Positions 13,484-25,700 of a stretch of 64,000 nt of DNA are shown here, piece after piece; the first letter of the stretch is position 1, and every line of letters starts with the position of its first letter. Under the pieces are notes generated by a model. It made no database searches, had not been told where the DNA came from, and worked only from the letters and a program-made list of their open reading frames with translations. A program made the translations under genes and the position numbers. The DNA comes from Helicoverpa zea (Eukaryota; Arthropoda; Insecta; Lepidoptera; Noctuidae): the NCBI RefSeq assembly GCF_022581195.2, contig NC_061463.1, forward strand, positions 11,904,001 through 11,968,000, read 5' to 3'.

Positions 13484-13803
13484 CATCATCATTCTCCTGC
13501 CTTTATCCCAATTTTATTTGGGGTCGGCGCAGCATGTTTTCTCCTTCCATACTCTTCTATCTGCCGTCATCTCACGAGTAACATTCTTTCTTACCATATC
13601 TACTTTCACACAATCCATCCATCGTTTCTTTGGTCTTCCTCTTCCACTATATCCATCCACATTCATAGTCATCATCTTTCTCACTACATGATTCTCATTC
13701 CTCCGCATCACATGCCCATACCATGACAGCCGGTTTCCACGCAGTTTTTCTGATACCGGCGCTACTTTCAAACTTCCTCTTATATACTCATACCTCACCA
13801 ACC
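13484..13803 (-). pseudogene. RTE-type LINE, truncated C-terminus and 3' UTR
   Basis: Minus-strand translation from 13,801 contains NRLSWYGHVMRR, GRGRPKKRWMDCVKVDM and a terminal KTCCADPK, matching the C-terminal signature of RTE-clade reverse transcriptases. It is followed by the usual short 3' UTR with ATGATG near 13,490. The copy is 5'-truncated, as is usual for LINEs, and cannot be autonomous. Confidence 0.85.
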
Positions 13804-13834
13804 AAGAAGTCCAAAACTAAAATTCTCGAACATT

Positions 13835-14034
13835 CTTTTTTTTTTTTTTGAATTTCTGGAAGAATAATTGTATTATAATATTTACATAATATTTACATTA
13901 ATTTTAAAAATTAAAAATAAACTTATATATACAACTTAAAACTAATACATTGCATCAAAAAATTGCTCCTCATCGCTGTCACCGGGTAATGTACCCAGAA
14001 GGCTGGCAGCATTGCCAGCTTTCGGCTTCTTAAA
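13835..14034 (-). pseudogene. 3' end of the REL-endonuclease LINE family
   Basis: On the minus strand the last codons read GNAASLLGTLPGDSDEE, matching the C-terminus of the LINE ORF at 56,052 (GNAASLLGTIPADSDAD). An AT-rich 3' UTR and a poly(A) tail (T run at 13,839-13,850 on plus) follow. It is a severely 5'-truncated insertion. Confidence 0.75.
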
Positions 14035-14039
14035 CATTC

Positions 14040-17000
14040 TTGTTCGTCACAGATTAAATAAATATATTTTAGATACCTACAGAAATGTTTGCAGCTGTCA
14101 CATTCAACAAAACATACTCATATGGCCTCGCAAGACCTCGAGAAATTGATAGGGCGCGCTATTGTCGCAGGACCACACGGCGACTGATGAATAGCGACAT
14201 GCAAATATATCACGTAAATGCTAAGTAACCTGTTCTCTCGACCCTTCGGGCATATACAATTTAATATAGCTGGTTTTAGAGCGGTCATTACATTTGGAAA
14301 GATGCTAAAGTTGGCGCCAAGATTAGTGACGAGAAATAGTTTCTGGAAGATAGGAAACCACTTCTTGGTATATTAAATTAATAACTTGAAATCACATCTC
14401 GCATCAAGCGCAACAGCTATATCTATTATTTCGCAGCATATTATCGTATATCTTAAACATTTTATCGGGGTAAGTAACAACAGTAAACCAATAATCAAGA
14501 TTCAATCCTCTATGTCTACGAGACTACGCCTACTACTGATTGATCGATTTCACGAAGCCATAAACTTACATTATACTTTACAACATCGATATTTCCGATC
14601 GAGAAATGCAATAACTATTCACAAATGCATCATTCATAGCTCGACTAGACGAATGTAAAATTATGTCTGCGTGTTCGTATAATTTTAAATGAATACGCGG
14701 AAGTGGCTTACTCCAATAGTGGGCAGACTATTAATAAAATTTCATAACAGCATGTCAAAAGATTGTTATCTGTGGTCGCTTATTGTATGGTAATGTTGGT
14801 AATGTTTCGAATATCTGGGAAATTCAAATGATAGGCGACGCAGACTAGCAAATACTTAGTCAAACTGTTTCTCCAAAGTTGGAGTTCGGATATCCGATTA
14901 GGCTATAAGAGGCAACTAGAGGGTTATGGACACGGTTAGTCTGTATACTAATCAATGCTTGTTTGGTTTGATTAAAAAGTGATTTCTTTGGAATTCAGAA
15001 TAACAGCATCAATCTAGGGGCAGATTCTGAGCACCTTCATCTGAGGAATATCTGTTCATTACCCCACAAAACCGCCGTTATTATGTCATCTACTCTTAGC
15101 TTTGCTAAGGAGTTAGATAGAACAATATGGATGTATGAAGTAATCCTTCAATAAACAGTACAGATAGAACCACGATGCAGTTCTAAATAAACCTGTCGAT
15201 AGAACTATCCTATTCTCTATGACTTAAGTACTCTGCATAACTGACAGGTACGTGGTTTTGAAGTGGGGCCGCCGTGACGTCAGTCGCTATCGGCCTATCG
15301 TCAATACTGCAGTTTACTATAAATAGGAAATGATTGCTTTACTTGCGCTGTTTTCTTCCCTAACATGTGGTTTGTGAATGAAGTTTCCTTTAGGACTTCC
15401 CAATTAAAACGTGGAATTCCGATGTAGCTGACCCATAACCCATTCGTTTTATTGCTGAATATATTGAATGATATGATATGATATGATATGAATAGGTTTG
15501 TTGGAAAAAAATGGGTCAGACAATGCAATTATTATTGAAGTTTTCATGGAAATTTAATATTATGATTGTATTAAAAATTAATTACAAATATATCCGAATT
15601 ACCATTGCGCAATATAATGTAGGTCTTACAGCTATTAATTTTCAGATTAACCCCGAGAGCGTCATCTGCTTTGAGCTATAAATTGTAGTTTTTACCTTTA
15701 TCAAAAAAGGGTTTTTAATGCCAGTTTTTTGTCCAAGACCGTAGTGTTGTACCCAGACCCCGCGACAGGTGTCCACGGCACGTGCTAGACACGCGCTATG
15801 CGCCCGCGCACCGCGTCCACTAGGGTCGCGTACACCGGCACATCCCTACCGCGTCCAGGAGTCCGTAACGACCTTCAAACGCAATAACTACACGCGGGCA
15901 AAAATGTAGACGTAAATAAAACATTAATTTAAATGATCGAGACTTAGTGGAGCTCGCAATGTTTCGAAATAGAACAAATAGTTTGTTTAGCCGAATGCCT
16001 CGCTAGGCATGTGTAGCGTTGGGCTGGTTTTTACTTCTATACGTTTTACGGATCACTAACTCTCTAGCTAAACTAAATCCTGGAAGAACTAGGGTTGCCT
16101 CGACACTCCCAGTTCTGATTGACATGTTTATTTGCGTTCTAAGATAAATGTTTGGATGTATTCCACTAGTATTGAACAAATAAACAACACTTTAGAATTT
16201 ATCAACAACGCGCTTTTTACTGAAAATATTAGAAAAATGCAGAATTCTTTGTCTTGCTCTAAATTAGTCACATCATTTTCAAGTGTTGCCATTCCAATTA
16301 TTAATTTTCCCCAAAAGATACACGTAAGTGTATTCCTAGAATTGTGTATGTGTGCGTAACAGCCCTACCTTTACCTACCTACGTCATCAAATCCATTATC
16401 AGTGTCAGTTATTGCGGTTTTATTGACTTTCCATTTTCGTTTGGCTGATGGTTTATCAATTTTTCAAACAAATCATGAATTGGACATGAATTTCTATGCG
16501 TTTGCGCACTAACTAAGATGCATAAATTTAGGACTGTCCTAAATGATAATTACGTGAAAACGCATTAAACTCTTTGTTATTTTATTACTTTACTACGCCA
16601 TTATGTTTTAAAGATTACTTGGTTCTCTCTAAGAATTTCTACAACGTAAGTAGGGACCTAAATAAGCACCTACCTACAAACATTTCTAATTTCTTCTAGC
16701 GTGGGAAAACACAGATTGCAATGTAAGTGATCGCGCACATTATTTTCCAATTTGTATCGTCGTATTTCCAAATAAAAAAAAAGCTTCGATACCTAAGTAA
16801 TTTATATCTACATATCTTAATACCAACTATATAAAAGTAATAGACATTTCCATAGCAGTACTATTCTGTCGATTTTTCTGTGTAAAATATTTTTCACATC
16901 TACCCACTCTAGAAGCAATCGCTTATTTTATTTTGTTTACATTTCCTTGGCGCATGAAAAATGAACGGTTTCTTACGTATTTCCGGAAGTATGTAAACGT

Positions 17001-17336
17001 ATAATATTCATCATACACAAATATAAAACGTTTATCAAGAAAAAAATCGTTACACGTGAATTAAATCCAGAGTTATTTACAAATAGTTCCTATCTAATAA
17101 TTGATCGTTTAGCAAATTCAATTTGAAGTTATTGACAAAATACCTCATTCTGGTTAAATATTTACTCAACACTTAACTCACCAAATATTAATTCTAAAAT
17201 CTATTATTAATTCTAAATGTTTGGGTTTACGAATTTATTAAGTTGGACTTTACTTCGCAATTAAATTGAACTTACGTACAAAGATTATCGCTAACTTTAT
17301 AAAAATTACTTCCATAAAATAATAAACAAAACTTAC
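14040..17336. other. Gene-free stretch
   Basis: No supported exon. It includes a short (ATGAT)n tract at 15,470-15,490 and a conspicuous GC-rich island at about 15,735-15,895 (reported as a finding). It probably lies in the first intron of the minus-strand gene starting near 17.5 kb. Confidence 0.4.
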
Positions 17337-17530
17337 CAATTCGATTTTCAAAACAGTGTTGTTCCACAAAAGTCCACAAACACGATAAAGTTTCACACAA
17401 CGTCACACAGACCGGCAGCTGTCACACGGAACGTATCGCGTCGGCCGCGCTCGCGCTTCTGCCACCCGACTGCCGACCGCTCGCGAGCTATCCCGCGCAA
17501 ACGTCCGGAGAAAGGAGAACTTATTCACCG
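17337..17530 (-). promoter_or_regulatory. Putative noncoding first exon and promoter of a gene running leftwards
   Basis: A sharply GC/CpG-rich patch (17,400-17,530) in AT-rich surroundings is followed on the minus strand by a near-consensus donor (CAATTG|GTAAGT, exon end at 17,337). No ATG-led frame of note is present, so it would be 5' UTR. The rest of the gene would lie beyond a long first intron, perhaps outside the window. This is inference from composition plus one splice site. Confidence 0.4.
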
Positions 17531-17619
17531 CTCCGCTGCACCCAACTTCGAAAGGGGTTCTTAATTTCATAAAATTAACCTAAAACAACCACTAAATAGT
17601 CAAGAGATTGTAGGTAAAT

Positions 17620-17850
17620 TATAGTTCGGCCATTCAGAGAATGCGTTCCTGACACGTCGCGATTGAACTGACGACGTAACTTTGCAATGGCGTTGCAGTT
17701 ACGATAAAAATATTTTTGCTGGTTGTTTACCGTTTTAACAATTGAGGAGCATTAAAACAACATTATTATATCAATAATCAATGAATGTAGTTACGTCGTC
17801 AGTTCAATCGCGACGTGTCAGGAACGCATTCTCTGAATGGCCGAACTATA
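17620..17850 (+). mobile_element. 231-bp MITE with ~60-bp terminal inverted repeats, copy 1
   Basis: The ends TATAGTTCGGCCATTCAG and its reverse complement begin inverted repeats of about 60 bp enclosing a noncoding core of about 110 bp. Flanking TA/TATA makes a TA target duplication likely. An inverted, almost identical copy (about two mismatches, near one end) lies at 18,006-18,236. The transposon superfamily cannot be fixed from the ends alone. Confidence 0.85.
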
Positions 17851-18005
17851 GCTACGGTATTTTTTGCTCTCAATACATTCATATTTACACACCGTAACTA
17901 TGATCTAATCAGCAAATTAAAACGGCAATAAAATGGGAAATTAACGAGATTATCTTTATGTGTAGTTATTAACTGTAGTTGTAGGTTGCAATGAAATTCG
18001 GTAAT

Positions 18006-18236
18006 TATAGTTCGGCCATTCAGAGAATGCGTTCCTGACACGTCGCGATTGAACTGACGACGTAATAACATTCATTGATTATTGATATAATAATGTTGTT
18101 TTAATGCTCCTCAATTGTTAAAACGGTAAACAACCAGCAAAAATATTTTTATCGTAACTGCAACGCCATTGCAAAGTTACGTCGTCAGTTCAATCGCGAC
18201 GTGTCAGGAACGCATTCTCTGAATGGCCGAACTATA
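18006..18236 (-). mobile_element. 231-bp MITE, copy 2 (inverted)
   Basis: Same length and ends as the copy at 17,620-17,850 but in opposite orientation, 155 bp away. The two copies together form a large potential hairpin. Near identity indicates a recent insertion or local duplication. Confidence 0.85.
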
Positions 18237-18239
18237 ATG

Positions 18240-19708
18240 ACCAGTGATTTACGATCTGGCTTAATTTTGAGGAAGTGAGTTTGTGAAAAAACTAGATAAT
18301 GACGATTTTAAAGTGTAGGTTTTGCTAGGTATTTGAATGTCTAGTTTCCCTTATTAGAGTAAGCTTTATATTGATCAAATCGATTGTAAAATCGGCTGCC
18401 TTGGCAGATAAATGGCGCCAAAACCCGCAGGTACGTATGCCACCGCTATTACGACGACAGCTGCACCGTCTACGACCCATTGTCACTATTGTAATGTTTA
18501 CAACCGCACCAATTACAACAGATTTTAACCCGTATCAGTTCGCAATAAGAACTATTATCGCTAATAACGACTCTATTTAATGTTAACATGGCTATAATAA
18601 TGTGCTATTATTAATCGGAAGTGTAGATTTTTATTGGGGTTTCATTGAAATGAGATTTCTATAAGACAGCAATAAGTATCTTGACACCTATTTTTGGTCA
18701 GTTATTCAACTTTAAATATGATATAAACATTAATTAAAAGCCATGATTAATGACGTATTATTGTTTAGTTTGACCACGTCTTTGTTACTTCGAAGTTAAC
18801 TTTTGGCAAACCTGTCTAATTATCATGATCATAAAAATGCAATAAAGTTTTGATGTAGGTAAGTATGTACTTACATACGTGCGTGCTTTGTTTTTCTCAT
18901 TAAGTTTTGGCTAACCAGCTACCAGCCCACTAGCCCCTTGATAGTCTGAGTATATTGGTATCTAGGACTCATGTATTTTTAGCAAACAATAAAAAATACG
19001 CCAAGATTTTCGAAAGTAAATTTAATTTAATTATAACGTTACTAAATTAATACAAACGTACCTACCCATGTAAAACAAACATACATTTTTAGGCGCCTCG
19101 AATAGCAAAAGGCTGTCACTGTACAAGACGTATGTAGGTGAAAACAGTTATTGAATAGGAACTACGCCTATTACTTTTGAAAGTAATTATCCACGTCTAT
19201 ATTTTAATGAGTGTATGTAAAAAATAATTTTACATAGACTGGAAGCCGACCCCAACATATTTGGGAAAAGGCTCGGGAGATGATGATGTAAAAAAATAAT
19301 TTGACACATATTAAATGAAAAATAATGTAGCGGTGACATAGTTTAAAACATTTATCCGTCCTCCCTTTGTGTACTTTTGGTAGATGTAGCTAGAGGGTAT
19401 GTACCCTTATTATAGTACTCTGTGGTATGTACGGTGACAGCGTCTCTGATTTTTCAGAGTTGACTAGTCTTTTGCTAAATTGTATTGGGGTCAGATTCCA
19501 GTTTAACTGGAAGTGTGGCAGTGGAGCTGCATCCGGATTATCATTTCTAGGACATTGCTTTACATGGAGCGACTGTCAATCTCACCTCCTTTATGCGACA
19601 CTTAACAGCTTTACAAATTCTGGTAAAATGAAACGTGAGTTTAAATAATCTGTGACTCTTGCACATTAGCTGTCAAATGTCAAAGAATTGTCAAAACAAA
19701 GTTCCAAA
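18240..19708. other. Intergenic stretch upstream of CDKAL1
   Basis: No coding exon is supported. A SINE 3' end (GGAAGCCGACCCCAACAT...GATGATG) lies at 19,238-19,290 on plus. The CDKAL1 promoter should be within the last 100-200 bp but shows no clear TATA box. Confidence 0.45.
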
Positions 19709-22700
19709 ATGCCAGGTGTTTGTGATGAAATTATAGACGATATTGAAGATTTAATATCTTCGCAAGACATTACGCCAAAAGAAAGATACTCTAGCAGGAA
19801 AACCGTGAGCGTCCGGTCAAGGAAGCGTGACAACAAGAATGATTCCGAACCTGTAGAAAAGGTTATTTTGGAGAGTGTCGTGCCAGGTATAACCTTAAAA
19901 TTGTGTTTATATTAATTTAAACATTGTAATTATAGTCCTGCTACCGAAAAGTTTTGTCTTAAGTTACGTCTGAAGTCTAAAGGCATGAATATGAACTCAA
20001 ATTGGAAGCTTTTTCCATCTCACATAATATTTTTACTAGGGTTTGGCACTGTAGTTTCAAGAACTTCGTTACTCTAGTATTTCTATCCCAGTATCGAAGT
20101 TTTTTTTTTACATCGCCCCTAAGACGACCCACTGACTGACAGTAGCCCAGAAAACGTGTCCCAAATTTGTTGGCTTTTATTACTTATCTACACGAATTTT
20201 TTTCATAACATTAATAGACATATAAAAAGTTACTAACATTAATTTTTTAAAACTTTGACCAGGCACACAAACAATCTACGTGAAGACATGGGGGTGTGCG
20301 CACAACAACTCAGACTCAGAGTACATGGCCGGACTACTGGCTGCCCACGGCTACCGCCTGACGGAGGACAAATTTGATGCTCAGCTGTGGCTGCTCAACT
20401 CTTGTACTGTTAAGAGCCCCGCTGAGGATCATTTCAAGTTAGTATTGCAAGAATTATGGAGATTAGTTGTGGGATTATATTTAATGCCAGTTCCTACTAA
20501 TATGGTTATTTTTGTAATGGTAAAACGAGATGAGTTGTAAGATTTACATACTGCCAGTTAGTTACCTTATATTTTCTGTAAGTACTAGAGTCTTCTTTTT
20601 TCATTTTGTGTGAAGTTTTGCATATCAAAAAACATCTTCTTTTATCCTGTATTTGACTTGAAATAAAGGCTATATTGTATTCAGAGGTGATCAACCTCTA
20701 ATGGCCTGTCTTAAAAACCATCACTGGTGATGTCTCTTAGTTTATTACTTTTTCAGAAATGAGATAGAGCTAGGCCAAAGTCGTGGTATCCACGTGATAG
20801 TGGCAGGGTGTGTGCCACAGGGAGCGCCTCGTGCTAACTACCTGATGGGGCTCAGTGTGGTTGGTGTGCAGCAGATAGACAGGATTGTTGAGATTGTGGA
20901 GGAAACACTTAAAGGTATGTTAGTGTCAACTGTACATAATTGCTGCCAGTTGAACAATTTGTAGCAAAATTTGAACTTATATGAGCTTTGCACTTAGCAA
21001 AAAAAAAAAAAAACAACTTGATAAAATATACATTAAAAAATAAAGTTGCTTTACCCGATTCCTAAAATTAGGAAAGATTAAATTCAAATAGTTATTTTAG
21101 TTTAAGAGTTTTATTCAAAACTTAATCACTAGTATTTTAATCTTATCTTATATCTTAATCGCTAAATAATTTCAGGCCACACAGTCCGTCTCTTCGGTCA
21201 AAAAAAGACAAGCGAGGGACGAAAAGCAGGTGGAGCTTCCTTACTCCTCCCCAAGGTCAGGAAGAACCCCCTCGTAGAGATCATCTCCATCAACACGGGT
21301 TGTCTCAACCAGTGCACGTATTGTAAGACCAAGCATGCCCGAGGAGAGCTGGGCAGTTACCCGCCCGAGGAAATTGTGGAGAGAGCCCGACAGTCCTTTA
21401 CTGAGGGTGTCTGCGAGATTTGGTTGACTAGTGAAGATACTGGTGAGTTTTCTTTGTTTCTTGATAATATAACTGATATTTATTTCCATGAATAGGTTTA
21501 CAAACACTTTAATACGTTTTTGTTTTCAACAACATGCGGTTGATATTTCGTACCTTAATAAATTGAGGTAAAAAAATCTTTAAAAACAAGTTTTTATTTA
21601 AATGCTTTTAGTTAAAAAGAAAAAAAAAATTTAACTGTAACTTTACTGTCAACTTATAACGACATTTCAAATTAAACATATTTGACACAATTTATACGTT
21701 TTAAAAGCTTGTCGCGAGATTTAAGTACTCGTATTTGCTTTCTTAGTAAAATCTTGATGAATCAATGAGTGCCTTAAAATTGAGTTGTAAAATTCCACCC
21801 GAACACACATAGTTACATACATACATACATTGCAAGTTAAATAAAAGCTTGTAAAAAGATACACTGAAACGAACCCGTCGCGCGTCGTGTTAAGGTTTCA
21901 TTTTTCTTTTTTTTTTTAATAAAACAAAAGTTATTTATAAGTTGATACAGACTGTTTGATAGCCCATTTATCGAGGAGGGCTATGGGATACCTCATTATC
22001 CAGTTGCACCGAGTACTTTTCGCGGGAGGTGGGTGAAACCGGAATATTATTTTCCTATATTTTTGTCACATATAATTCTTCTTCCCAGGCACATACGGTC
22101 GTGACATCGGCACATCTCTCCCGGCGCTGCTTTGGCAGCTAGTGGAAGTGATCCCTGAAGGCTGTCGGCTGCGGCTCGGCATGACCAACCCGCCGTACAT
22201 ACTGGAGCATCTCGCTGAAGTCGCCAAGATCATGCATCATCCTAGGGTTTATAAGTAAGTATAGTAGTTTATCAAGTTAGTAGTATAGTTATCCCACTTC
22301 ACTACATAGTATAAGGCTGCGTTCAGACATGCGGGAATCGTGCGTTTACGAATCGCGCGGTTTGAAACCGCAAAATTGTGATGCTATTCAGACACACGCG
22401 GTTAGTATGCGATTTCGTGCGTGTTAGCGTCAGTTTCAAAATGGAGGTCGACGAAGAAGTGTGTTTACTGTGGTTGCTCCTTAAAAAAAAGAAAAGAAAA
22501 AGGCGGTATTGGGTGCATCCAATATTACGTGACCGACTAGTACATGGTCAGTATTTTTTTTTCCACCGTGTCTTCGCAATTTCCAAATATCTCCACCAAC
22601 TCTTGCCAAGCTCGGTTCTTGATAATTTTATTTGAGTTATCATGACACTGAATGTCCCATATTGCAGGTCTCTTCTCCACCTCGTCAATAAATAGTTCAG

Positions 22701-25700
22701 TGTCGAAACGATCCATGGCGAGCTCACGAGCAGTGACGTGCTCACCGCGCGGTATCCGCAACGCAACTGAACGCGAAGTAAAGACTCCATAGTAATAGAA
22801 ACGCGCGGGAGCAGCGCGATTCTACTTTCTGGCGGTTGGGTTGCGGTAACCGCGCGGCTTGATTAACCGCGCGGTTATGTCTGAACGATTACTAACTAAC
22901 ACATATAAACAAGATCCGCGCGATTTCCATGCGATTCTATAATCGCGCGGTTCCCGTCGTGTCTGAACTAGCGCTAAAACAAAGTCGCTTTCTCTGTCCG
23001 TATATCCCTATATTGTATACTAGCCGTTTTCCCGCGGTTTCACCCGCGTTCCGTGGAAGCTACTATCCGCACCGGGATAAAATATAGCCTATATTACTTG
23101 CAAGATAATATAGCTTTCTAATGGTGAAAGAATATTTAAAATCGGTCCAGTAGTTTATGAGTTTATCCATTACAACCAAACAAACAAAGTTTTCCTCTTT
23201 ATAATATTAGTATAGATAGGCTATATACATAGACCCGCCCCGGCCTCGCATGGGTTCGATGCTGATACTAAATACACTAGAGGAAAAGAAAAATGTTATT
23301 ATAGACATAACCTTTCCTCTTGAAACACTCTATTTGGTAGAACATCGGTTGCGTAGTTTTGAAGATTTAAGCGTACAAAGGGACATAGGTATATAGTGAC
23401 AGAGAAAGCGACTTTGTTTTATATTATGTAGTGATGTATTAGATGTAACTAAGTATAGTTTTTGAATTATGTTTGTGCAGATTCCTACACGTGCCGGTGC
23501 AGTCGGGCAGTGATCAAGTGCTCTCTGACATGAAGAGAGAGTACACAAGAGCAGACTTCGAGAAAGTCGTCGACTTCCTCAGAGAAAAGTCAGTGTAACA
23601 ATTTAAACATTGCTTTAATTCACTTCTTCATATCATACTAGCTGTTTTCCCGCGGTATCACCCGCGTCCCGTAGGAGCTATTGCCCGCACCGGGATAAAA
23701 TATAGCCTATGTTACTCGCAGATAATATAGCTTTCTAATGGTGAAAGAATATTTATAATCGGTCCAGTAGTTTTTGAGTTTATCCATTACAACCAAACAA
23801 ACAAACAAAGTTTTCCTCTTTATAATATTAGTATAGATATTGCATTTCATAATGTATGTTAGGTGGAAAATATAAAATGATAGTCACAATTATGGACCCT
23901 GATGGGCAGAGCAACATAATTAGAAGAGAGGAAGGCGTTTAATGTAAGATAGTAAGTAGGTAGGTATTAGTAAGATGTATGTTCTAAATAATCAATTTTA
24001 TAGGTTTAGGACAATAACTACCTCCCGCACCTGGATAAAAATTTGCCTATATCCTAATCTATCCTTCCTCAAGTTCGAGGCTGTTGTTTACCAAATTTCA
24101 TTTAAATCAGTTCAGCAGGTTTTACGTAAAAGCGGGACAGAAAACGTATTCCACCATTTTTCCAATAAATTGAAAATTGATAAATGAAGAACCGCTTGAC
24201 CGTTTTTGTACAAACTTCACATAAACCATCTACTAAATAGTCCTCAGTAGTAGTAAATTCGGTAATTTCTCAAATTAATTATACTCCGACGGGTTCACTC
24301 AGTGACACAATCCCCGTGGAGTATGTCAAAAAATTGAAATTTGATTAGTTGTGGGATTGTACGCGAAGGGAGAAAGGCTTAATTTATGCTGAACTACTTC
24401 CAAAGACCTTAAACGAGACGGCGAGGTTATGTTGGGAGAAGTAACGAAACCATAGCGCGATGCAATTTGACGCCAACGCCATCTATCGAGCCACGTGGTC
24501 AACTAGCGTAGCTTTCAGAATATGGTGTTATTTTTTGTTTACCAGGTACAAAAAGGGGTGTGAGTGTATGAGTGTGATTGTTGTGTTTGTCTGTGGTAAC
24601 GTAGCGCTTAAACGGTTAAAAGCTGTTTTTTATGCAAGTCTGGTTTTATGGATCTCTTGTTCTGAATGTTTGAAGCTCTGGAAGAATTTTGGTTTCACTT
24701 TTAATTTTTAATACATGTTGACATTGCAAGCGTTAGTCCCATTTGGGCGCCAAAACCATGTTAGGTCCCACGTGGGCGCCAAGTGATACGCAAATTTTAT
24801 ACAGCAGTTGAAAGCTTATAAAGTAAACGCCAAAAAAATAACCTAACTCAATATATTTTTATTGACAGTCGTATCCTCCTTTATACAGGAATGAATTTTA
24901 TCCAGTGCGCAAACTTTGTCAACTTATAGTTAAATAAGTTTTATAGATACGTATATTTTTATTTTGTAGTGTTTTAGTACAAAAAAGAAAAGTTATTGAC
25001 ATCAAAAGATGTTTATTTTGTAACCGATAGTACGGTCACAGTCGTCATAGTATGCACGGCGGCAACGCGAAACCGGTTTACTGACGGAGCTCCGCTCGGC
25101 GCGCGTAAGAATATGTAGTTGGTATCCATATTTTGCTGATTTTAGGGCGAACAAAAGAATGAAAAAAAATTTTTACTGATGATGCAGATAGGTTCTGTTA
25201 ACGATTCTGGACCACCAGTTTTTTTTTTGCGCAGTGCTTAAAATTCATTCCTGTATAATCTGCATTATATCAATACGGACCAATTTTATATAACAGTAAT
25301 CGTTTATTTCGTACAGGAGATAAGACATGGAACATCAAAGTATATTTAAGGGTTAGGCCATACCCTTTCTTCCGTATGAGATGAATAATTACTGTCATAG
25401 AAAAAGTCTTCTTTATTGATATAATTAACGCTAACCATATATTAAACATATTTCACCTTATTATAAAACGTAGTTTAAAAAAGTACCAGCTTTAAACTAC
25501 CGTCCCGAACAAAGTTAGTGGACTAAACCTATTATATACTTACGAGTACTTCTTAAAACCACGTTTCATAAAAAGGTGGATTGTCATTTAAACCTTTTCC
25601 CAGGGTACCAGGCATCACGATAGCCACGGACATAATCTGCGGCTTCCCCGGCGAGACGGACGCGGACTTCGAGGCCACCTACTCATTGTGTGACAAGTAT

